From Argopecten irradians (lineage: Eukaryota; Mollusca; Bivalvia; Pectinida; Pectinidae), in assembly GCF_041381155.1 (NCBI RefSeq), contig NC_091142.1:6389778-6453777 (forward strand): a DNA stretch of 64,000 bases. Direction: 5' to 3'. The notes beneath the pieces were generated by a model. The model ran no database searches. It was not told where the DNA came from and saw only the letters and a list, made by a program, of their open reading frames with translations. How positions within the stretch are numbered: position 1 is the first letter of the stretch; each line of letters starts with the position of its first letter. A program made the position numbers and the translations under genes. Shown here piece by piece: positions 55,093 through 64,000 of the stretch.

Positions 55093-58000
55093 TTAAATAT
55101 ATTTAGGCATGGTGACACACGACTCTGGAATGGCGCCAACCCGGGTTCCAATCTTTATTTGAAAATATCCTTTGTTTTGATTTAGTACTTCTACAACATC
55201 TCCAGGCTTAACCGACAACTCAAAGGGCATCTGAAATTAATACGCATGTAAATATCAATAACGTTTGTACTCACAAAGGGCATCTGAAATTAATACGCAT
55301 GAATGTATCAATAACGTTTGTACTCACAAAGGACATCTGAAATTAACACGTACCGTACAGTTGTTTAATTTCGTGGGTTTAAAATTTCGCGACTTACTGT
55401 TTACAATTTGTTAGCGGTGGTTTGTTTTGCGAATCATCATTGTAGCCTTTGAATGCGTCATTCACTTGATATGGTGCGATCTATATAAAAAACCCATTAT
55501 TTTTGAACAAATTCTTGAGGTTTAAATTTTCGAGAATCAGGGAAAACTTGTGAATTAATTAAAATTAAAACTCACGTGAATATTAACAACTGCACAGTAT
55601 ATGCGTATACATAAATATTACAGTATTACGATAAGAGCATCAGAATATCTTATTTACCGCATTTGAAATAATTGGCATTGATCAATATTTTTCTGTTGTA
55701 TCGAGATCAAAATATGTATCAAAATTTTGAAATAATTGAAAGCTGAAAAAGACTTTAAAATGGTATTTCTAAAGTATCCTTGAAGTTCATCGCGAATTTT
55801 TAAATGAAATGACAGAACTTGAATCAAACTTGAAATCTGATATATGTTTTGAAGTCACCTGTTATTAACTGTCTAGGGTTTTATTATTATTCTATTCACG
55901 ATATATTTATATACATGGGATATATAAACTATTATCTGTATGTAGATATGAAAAGCATGCCTAATCAAAAGTTAAATCGAAAGTTGCGCAGTTTGTTCCT
56001 TTGATCTTAAGCAGACTCAAAATTTGCGAAATCGGAAGTGAAGCTGCCTTCCTTTTATGAAAAATCTGCACACGCTAATGCTTGAATTACAATAGTAGCA
56101 TTAAAGAGAAAAACAAATTAATATTTGGTCGACAAAATTTTAAAAAGTCTGGAGAGGAGGAGAAAATTGCGTGATTAAATATTACGGATATTTCTATCAG
56201 ATCATTTATTTCTTTCTTTCTTATGATACCGATTATTTTAATGATATTATGGAATTTAATCTTGCTATTTTTGCCGTTAAAAGTAATGAATTACTTTAAA
56301 AGGGTAGAACGTAATTACTATTGAACATTATATATTAATATAGCATTACATATGTATGTTTATATTTCAATTTTATGCATGCTATAAATAAATGATATTA
56401 ATTGTCATTTTAACATCAAATAGTAATAAATAGTGAATGAATTGGAAAGTACATTCAGACAAAAATTGAATATGGTTTAACGTAGCAAAATTAATATCTA
56501 AAACGCGTATTTACATTGAAAACATGATAATACTATAAATGTATTGTTATATTAAGTTCTGCGGTAAATAATGCCATTAAGTCATTAAGTCATAACGTCA
56601 AAACGGTTCAAATTATATAAATGTTTGATGATGAAATTGAAAAATAAACGATTAAAATACATTTTTCTACGCTGTGGCTTGTTGTGACTTGTGTCGCTGT
56701 TAAAAAAAACAACCAAAAAACAACACATAATTAAATATAACTAATTGCCCATGCTTATTAATTTGACTTGCACATGCGTAACCCCAACGTGAGGCCCCAA
56801 GCATTATTCGTAAAATGCATGCACGTGATGACCAACAGGAAATGGTTTCATTTAGCACATTAATAACATGGACGACAACATATATTATATATTTCTATAC
56901 GCATACTTCCTACCATCATCGATACTCCAGGGGTTTCTATCACTGTCGTTATATCTACCCCTAGACTATGCCACAGTAAAATTGAAGGCTTTACGTTTGA
57001 CACTTAATTATCAGGTAGTTTTGGTCCATTGCTTGTACATTAAAAGAATCGACTTACGGTATAACGTATTGCTTTGACGTTGGGCGTCACTCTCCCTGTA
57101 ATCTTCACAGGAAGTCTTTCTAGACCTGTGATTGGTCAGTTTTATTCTCCTGATCTACGTTTAGGTTTCCTATAAGACTGTCCAGGAATGGATAAAACGA
57201 CAGTGAAAGTAACCTCTGGAATATCGAGGATGACAACCTACATGCTTGGCCTATTCAACTTCTAGTGTTAGAACAGTTCATTTAAGTATCAAATTTGGTT
57301 TTGTTTTACCCAGCACCAAAGACTACAGTGGCTGTCACAGAAGCCAAATTGTAATAAAAGTGCACAGACTGCCAACACGGACAACTATAAATCGCAAATA
57401 CTTATTTGTACATGATATAGTCAAATGATAATTAAGATGTTTGAAGCTTTTTATATTTGTGATGTTTTCCATGCCTATTTATCACTTCCTAAGTTCACGT
57501 AAGCATAACTAAGTTGATAGATATTGTGTTTGCATCATGGCTTATTCTATGTATAATTGTTGACTCAAAAATGCGGTCAACGCTCCTAGTACGTGATACA
57601 TACTCTTAGTAAACTAAAATTACACTACTATTTGGTGACAGAAATATGTTCTGAAATGCACATTTTTTGCATTTTTTGTCAAAATTTACAAGCTATATAA
57701 ACAATTGCAGTAATATGCATAAGGGTAGTCATGGTGCAAACACATTTTTGATCAATTTTAATTCTGCTTAACTGTGCTAAAGAAATGATTAATAGGTTTG
57801 GAAAATATTTAAAAAATTAAACTTGAGAGTTAAACCTTAATGCATTTTACGGTGTAGGAATATCTCGTCCGTCTATTTCATTGAAAACCTTCCAGTAGAA
57901 TATGTATTTGATCATATTATAAAATTCCACGATGACATGCACTTTTTAAATTTACAAAATGGCTAACCAATTGTATTCTAAGACAAAACCACTTCCTCAA

Positions 58001-58506
58001 GTCGAAATATTAGAAATCAAAACTGAAATTTGATAAATGAACAAAATGTTAATGTTAGCATGAAAAAGAATAACATTAATATATTCAATAACAACCGTAT
58101 TGACAGTCTGTCTACAAAAAAAATAATAACCACGTGCTTTGGTATTGTCATGGCAACGAGATTAACTGCCCATTCCTATACTCACCAAAGCCTTTCAGAA
58201 GCCTCAATAACGACCTAAATATAGACATGTTTAAGCATTGATAACGTGTTTCTAGGGCATTCCCTTAGTTTTAGTATTCCTCAATTTTTATGTTCAAACT
58301 AGGAGAATATTACGTGAACACGATAACCATTATAAACATTCGTACACTGTTGTCTAATATATTATTTCTTAAAGAAGCGATGCGATTTTTGATTTCAGCA
58401 TATATTACTGCATCAAATATGATGAAAAAATCCTATAATTTTTTTTAGTCCATCATTATCAAAAATGTAGAATGACTTGGTCAACTTCTATATTTGATTT
58501 CGATAT

Positions 58507-58538
<32 letters not shown>

Positions 58539-61500
58539 GTAACTAGATTAAAGTCTTGTTATGAAATAATTTTTAAACGTTAGCTAATCAATATACAAGT
58601 ATAATAAATATTCAGGAATTTAGAAAAAAATGTAGATCAATTTATAAATGGGATCTTGGGACTGGTCTACTGTTCATAACCAAATGACGTGAAAGCAACT
58701 GCAAATAACCCATGTGCAACGCGATTGTATCCCAACACCCTTCCACAATATTTCCATTGGCGAATTACTTTCTATTACACCGGATATAGCTACCTACCTT
58801 GGCTTCATGCGCACGCACAACATTAGCCATTCGTTTACCAGTGGTTGCTGTGCTTATGCTTGCATAGGCACCGTCGTCGTCTAAGAAGAGACAAAATACA
58901 GTTCTAGCGAGTCAAGGGTAGTCTGATACCGCATGTCATGAATTCGTCATGCAGGTCCTTCATTGATGAACGTTATGCAACATATATACGCACTTGTGCA
59001 AATACGATTTGTTACATAGTAAAAAATATATTTTTCATTGGAATTAGATACCAACAACATATTAATTGACCACGCGTTTTAACGAGTAGTTAATTTAGCT
59101 AATAGGATTAATTGTATACACTTGGGGGGGGTACATCTTCTTTCGACATATATACGTGATTACTGTTGCATTTGTTTCATAAGCGTAAAGCAATTTCCAT
59201 ATTTACAATTCGAAATGAGTTAAGCATATATGGCATTCACGTCAGTCACTGAATTATGCAATAGAGTTCTTCTTGTAGAAAATATAAGTTAAGGCAATTC
59301 CGTTTAGATATTAAGATTAAAAAATAGCAAGATCACAGTATCTAAAAATATCCTGAGTAAGTAACAGCGTATCGATGACGTAAGCACATACAATATGAAG
59401 TTATATAATCACTTTTCTTTTATCTTAACCTTTGTGACCTTACCATCACCTAGGGATATCAATGGCTGCTGCCTCGGTGGGGGTCCTCTCGAAGGTCCTT
59501 TTGGAACTGCTGATGGGGGCGATATCGGAGCACCATTTCCTGACACTTGACGACCGACAGGAGGGAGAGGCTGTCGAGGGCGTGTTCCGTTTGTGCCACC
59601 CATTGTAGGATGATTAGATTGATTTCCCTTTCTCCCGTAATAGTTCACATACTGAACTTTTACTGATGTGTAATCGGAATCGAATGAAAATAATGATACT
59701 AATAATAATACAAAGCAATAGACTGTTCTCTGGAAATTAATGATTGATAGATAAGCATTTTATTCACTATTCAGCTTTAACTAAATTTATACCTTATCTC
59801 CTCTTTTAAGTTAAATAATTAATTGTATATCTCTGTTCTATGAAAATAAAATTATTTTCATAGATATCACTTTGAACTACGCTTTTGATTGTTCGAAGCA
59901 ATTAAAAATCATTAAGTGTTTATATATATAATTATGTAAACTATTTCATGATTAATGATCGTCTTGTGAAGTACAGTGTATTGTCCACGCACGATTTGTA
60001 CTAAAGGCTATTAATTTAAGATGTAAATATACTACAAAAATGTGTATGCGGGAAGAGAAAGTAAAAGTAGAACGAACCAAGGAAGGATGGATTTAGAGTG
60101 ATACGATTGGCACAAATGGGAGTAAGGGTGACTGCAAAGCTCATTTTATGTCGTTCTATAGATTATTCCGTCCTTGTATAGTACAGAGTTACCTCCCTTG
60201 CATATAGGTATAAATTGTGATGTCATTATTTTGTAAGCGAAATTCACGTCGTTTTCTCTGTAAATTATGACATTACGCTCACAAACACATGACCTCACAA
60301 TCAATACCTGCCCGTTCGGGCAGATAACTCTGTAATGTGCAAATAATAATAACAATGTTTTTATATCACACGCCTGTTATCATTTGCTAATATTTACTGA
60401 CCTGGTCGAAATGAACCGATGCCACAATTATCAATAAACACCTGTAAATCTGCTTCAATATCACACTTTTCTAGTGTCTGTCGTATTTTCTCAGCACACT
60501 GAAAAACAAAGAAAAGACATGAATAGATAAACCAAACAATTATCATAGCGACTTAATTTTGTATTTTCATGCTCAACGACTTTTTTATTTCTTCAATTCT
60601 AGACTTTTTGGTTCCACTTTATCTTTATTTGAAACAGTTTCGCGGCAATTTTTATTCGCGATATATTTCCTGGGAAATACGCAAAATTTCAATTCGTACT
60701 TGGTATCAAAGATGACCCTTCGCCTACACCTTGAATGTCAGGAATAATTCAGGATTTTTAATGTTATGGAGATATAACAAAAACTCTGAACTCGGTTTAT
60801 GATGAGAGTATACTCATATTATTATGTCATATCTCAATAATATAACAAATCTATTCAAATTCTTATAATCTAATTTACTTAAATCTTCCAAATTATTTTC
60901 TATGAAATCATTACGCCTTCATCTCTCTCAGCCAACCAGAAGCGACGTAACAAACGACGACGCCATGTTTTCCTTTACGGGCTGATAAAGTAAATGTTCA
61001 AATTGAAATGGTTTCGACATACAAAATAGAATTATAACAATGCATAGCTTGTACAACTTGTTTCACGATGAGAAAGAATGTTTGCCCTTTAGGCAGAATC
61101 ACCTCTGTGCACATGATACATCAAAGACATAGATCAGACTGTAACTGTCTCCGCACCTGTATGGCGTCAACACTCGGTGTTATGCACCAGGATATGATAC
61201 ATCTTTATGTCGCTAACTTGACTCAGGTAGTGATATTCTTAATGTTTTAACTAAGCGCACATTTTGACATATTTTCCCCTCAGTAATCTATTAAAAATCT
61301 TTCAAATTGATGATGCCTTATAAACATTAGCTACGACTTTGTTCACTGTAAAATTCGTGTTTTTATGCCTTATGTATGTTCGGATGGAAACATACGTGCA
61401 TAATTTACTTTATTATTACTAATAACTCTGTAGAAATATGTAATGAAATTGTAGACCACAACTTAGCTTCATGATCTGACCGTAGGTACTAATAATGATT

Positions 61501-64000
61501 TTTGGCAGTGCTGCCAAAAGGCATTTTCTGCTCTTATTTTCACTTGTAAAATTAAAACCAATGCATTTGAAGTAATTCTTAAAATATTTGTAATTTGTGA
61601 CGGTGAATAAAATATTAAAAAGCTCTTGTTGATTCGATAAGTAATTTAATGTTATACTGTAAACGGATTTATTGTCACAGTCGATCAGTTTCAGCATAAA
61701 ATAAAACTCGACATTATACCGGTTCTAAAAAACCATGTTTCGAAAAACTGCCAGATGGGTACATGGGAACCTATTTCTCCTCCTCCACTATAGTATCTCC
61801 AATGGTGGTGAAACCTAGCTATTTGTAATCTTCCCGCTGAAATGACGTTAGCGCGGGATATCATCTATTGACGTCATTCTATTACCAATAGAAACAATAG
61901 TCTCGCACACACGTTATCAGGTATCACGTTGTACGTGAATTATTCCCATTTGACACTGCTTCTTGACAGTATACATAGTACCTATTATATGTCGCTCTCA
62001 GGTTTTAGACGTTTTCAACTGTCGCAAAATTAGAGTAAAATGTGAGATGTGACATGCTTCAAAACAAATTACTGGAAAACTAATCTTACGTTATCCTGGA
62101 TAACGCACGCCTGGGAGTCAACGTTGGAAACTTTCCATAGAATGTTCCGTGTCGTATATATTCGGTCATCCTCCATTTTTTGAAAAGCCTGCACATATAA
62201 AAATGACACGTCATATATGTGATATATTATTCATTGTTTTTCTCTGTAATGTGTATCAACTTTTGATATATATTCTATCCTCTTTGTTTTACGTAGAATT
62301 GAATTTTGAGATTTTTTAAATTTGAAAAGACTTTGCCATTCTAATGTAATAATGTGAATATGACTTCAATATATTTCTTAATTCACTCTTTATTTTGCTT
62401 ATAACAATGAAGATGAATGGTCATAGTTTTCCTGTCTTTTCTTACAATTACAGTATATTTCTCATGTTCAATATTAGTGAAAAATTGTGGAACTTGTGGA
62501 TATACATAACAACTTTCTTGTAATTAACATCCACACCAGAGAATCTTTTTGATATCTGTCAAATAAACTACATATGAAATGTAAGGACCTTTAATACGGT
62601 CCATAGGGTAAATACGGTTATGCGCAACACTGTATCCTGTTGTGACTTCCTGTTTCCGGTGTACTGTAGAAGTTTTTAAACTTTACATACTTGGATATTA
62701 TACATTGATGTATGTTACAGTGATATCTCTATCTGTAATTTCGCTTCACTACGCCCTCGGTTATTATCAACTCTATCAGGGCAGTCTAACACCATATGGA
62801 CCTCATTAAAGGTCTATAATTGATCAATATCAATTAAATCCATACCTCACACGTATCGACCATTGCAGATTCCCATGCAGTCCTCGCCGCTTCCAGGGTT
62901 TCAAGGGAACTTTTGTACGCTGTGTCTAAATCAAAACATTGTAATGTAATAAGTATACATAAAGACTGAGTACATCAAACTTTTATTATCAAAATTAATG
63001 TAGAATGTAGAACTTATACATAAAACAATACCTTTTAAGCTTATCGAAAACTTTCCGTAGTTACCGTCCCTTCTGATAACGCTAGGTGGCGTTGCTATGT
63101 TACTTGTGGGAGTGACGTAACCACGCAGGTGATTTTTTTTTTTCAATTTAATTTGAATTTCGTTGGGACTAAATTTAATAATATAAAATACATCTGTTAT
63201 TTTTATGACCTGTTTAAGATTCTATTTTGTACATTTTCATTATTAATTCATGTGAAGTTGAATTTAAATTAGGAAATTGCTGTCCATATTCACCGAGTAA
63301 CTTACCTGCATTCTGCATGTTTTCATTACATTTGTCTTTATTTCTCTCTGCCTGTAACGGTATAGTAAAACATAATAATTGATTAAATACGACCATATTT
63401 AAGGATTAACTTAAGTAGACTTTTTATGTTATGGAGAAAAAAATCTGAGTGTACTCTAAATAAAGCTCAATTTACTGAAGGTAATATCTTCAAAATTACA
63501 AATTAGTTTTGGGACTCTTTCTTCGATGAAATCATTACGTAGGAAATCTGAAGCGACGTCGCTACAAATAATGACGCCAATTGTTCCTTTGCGGCTGATA
63601 AAGTATTTTTTAAGCTAATAAAAATACTCGTATCAAGCAAAATTTAATTATATGTCAATAAAACGTAGTTGAAATAAAATAGGACAAATATAAACAAATA
63701 TATCTATACACCACAGCCATCATAATGTTATGAAGTTATTACGCAAAAATCAGGAGTAGTTCATGATGAGAATATACTTGATTTCAAATTTCTTGGTTGA
63801 CTCTTTTCTGTAAGATATTGTTCCGCATTGATATCAGCAAACTTGAGGCAACGTTACAAACAATGACGTCATATTTTTCAAGCGAATCAAAATGCTCGTT
63901 ACAAGAAAGACTGAATTATTGGGAATTACCTTCTGCAGATCTTTGGCTGGTGTTGATACACTTTTTCGCGCAGCTTTGTAGGTATCTTCTGCTGTATCCC
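55093..64000 (-). CDS. PSTPIP-type F-BAR and SH3 adaptor, last eight exons
   Basis: Exons on the minus strand: 63930-64000 (continues off the window), 63306-63351, 62846-62925, 62090-62188, 60402-60498, 59444-59662, 58798-58880, 55093-55230. Splice sites are GT-AG with matching phases, giving about 276 residues of C-terminus. The first five exons encode the end of an F-BAR coiled coil: AERNKDKCNENMQ, LEAARTAWESAMVDTCE, AFQKMEDDRIYTTRNILWKV and CAEKIRQTLEKCDIEADLQ. These parallel vertebrate PSTPIP1/2 (RNALWxHxNQLS...C(S/D)I...D). A Pro-rich linker follows (RPRQPLPPV, RGPPPRQQP), then an SH3 domain split over the last two exons (VVRAHEAK|MPFELSVKPGDVVEV ... GAIPESCV). The SH3 makes it like PSTPIP1 rather than PSTPIP2. 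Relatives bend membranes and link PEST phosphatases and WASP to actin. The N-terminal F-BAR part is off the window. Confidence 0.9.
55221..55350. repeat. 53-bp tandem repeat copying the last-exon acceptor (3 units)
   Basis: CAAAGGGCATCTGAAATTAA recurs at 55221, 55274 and, with one change, 55327, a 53-bp period. On the gene's strand each unit is TTAATTTCAG|ATGCCCTTTG, the 3' splice site of the last exon with its first 9-10 bases. In the two decoy units those bases are followed by GTGAGTAC, a donor-like sequence, so each could define a 9-base micro-exon (Met-Pro-Phe in frame). Confidence 0.92.
55351..56917. other. PSTPIP last intron, 3' part; GCG-word repeat
   Basis: 55350-55560 has TTAATTTCGTGGGTTTAAAA, TTTCGCGACTTAC and TTAGCGGTGG words of the dispersed GCG family. 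The remaining 1.3 kb is AT-rich and unrecognised. Confidence 0.45.
56918..57235. mobile_element. CATCCTCGAT-type MITE in the PSTPIP last intron (best-kept copy)
   Basis: Left end CATCGATACTCCAGGGGTTT, right end CTGGAATATCGAGGATGAC. The nested palindrome is visible in the left arm: CCAGGGGT, then CACTGTCGTTATATCT, then ACCCCTAG. GACCTGTGATTGGTCAGTTT near the right arm is shared with the copy at 37565-37671. About 315 bp, no coding capacity. Confidence 0.82.
57236..58797. other. PSTPIP last intron, 5' part, nothing recognised
   Basis: AT-rich, with an (AT)n microsatellite at 58512-58538. No gene or repeat family recognised. Confidence 0.5.
60168..60344. mobile_element. Second copy of the TTTGCATATTACAGAGTTA-arm MITE, PSTPIP intron
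   Basis: Arms: GTACAGAGTTACCTCCCTTG on the left and, read inward from the right, TTTGCACATTACAGAGTTATC. The centre shares AATTCACG(T/C)CGTTT, ATGACATTACGCTCACAAAC and CAATCAATACCT with the 48084 copy. More diverged than that copy. Confidence 0.8.
60735..61040. repeat. Dispersed repeat, copy 1 of 3 in PSTPIP introns
   Basis: Shares GAAATCATTACG, GAAGCGACGT(A/C), AACGACGACGCCATG and GGGCTGATAAAGTA words with 63470-63660, and TTTATGATGAGAGTATACTC with 63755-63780. The length is roughly 300 bp. The remaining part of this intron (61041-62089) shows nothing recognised. Confidence 0.55.
63470..63910. repeat. Dispersed repeat, copies 2 and 3 side by side
   Basis: Two related segments follow each other at about 63470-63660 and 63720-63910. 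Both carry a GACTCTTTCTTC/GACTCTTTTCTG word, then AAATCTGAAGCGACG/AACTTGAGGCAACGT, TACAAA(T/C)AATGACG(C/T)CA, and AAAATACTCGTATCAAG/AAAATGCTCGTTACAAG. They occupy the whole intron between the two rightmost exons and look like a tandem duplication of the element at 60735-61040. Confidence 0.65.

Overview
The window looks like nuclear DNA from an invertebrate animal, most likely a bivalve mollusc. It is AT-rich by eye. Its genes are split into short coding exons with GT-AG introns of 0.1 to 3.6 kb, and they encode animal-specific proteins (a SPRING1-type Golgi protein, a CYP4 cytochrome P450, a GT31 glycosyltransferase and a PSTPIP-type F-BAR/SH3 protein). The spaces between exons are full of short palindromic DNA elements, tRNA-derived SINEs and minisatellites, as in bivalve genomes. 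The species cannot be fixed from the sequence alone.

Layout, left to right. (1) 1043-17421, minus strand: 15 exons of a TBC (Rab-GAP-like) domain protein whose 3' end lies past the left edge or was not recognised. Its introns hold a 70-bp minisatellite (about 36 copies), a 29/35-bp minisatellite, a GTCAGTG-type minisatellite split by a TTAA-flanked element, a hAT-type element and an old SINE. (2) 17904-23112, minus strand: a complete five-exon SPRING1 (C12orf49) orthologue of 206 residues. Intron 1 carries a cluster of tRNA-derived SINEs, one with clear target-site duplications. (3) 23113-27152: the interval between SPRING1 and the oppositely directed P450, holding a GC-rich hairpin repeat, a decayed LINE and a palindromic element that reaches the P450 start codon. 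(4) 27153-40201, plus strand: a complete 12-exon CYP4-family P450 of 522 residues, with a dead DDE transposon antisense in intron 4 and a minisatellite just after the stop. (5) 40476-46472: mostly non-coding, with a 50-bp satellite and a second minisatellite. (6) 46473-47747, plus strand: an intronless GT31 beta-1,3-glycosyltransferase gene. (7) 47748-55092: repeat-rich and without a recognisable gene. (8) 55093-64000, minus strand: the eight last exons of a PSTPIP-type gene that continues past the right edge.

The genes do not form a pathway together; this is ordinary animal gene order. The most striking feature is the repeat biology. In two genes tandem repeats have amplified an exon-intron junction three separate times: an acceptor about 36 times, a donor 12 times and another acceptor 3 times. 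In a third gene an array starts exactly at a 3' splice site. These introns therefore carry rows of decoy splice sites. A second notable case is the P450, whose first in-frame ATG is formed by the terminal bases of a palindromic mobile element.

All exon models are my own splice reconstructions from reading frame, splice consensus and protein similarity from memory; no alignment or transcript data were available.
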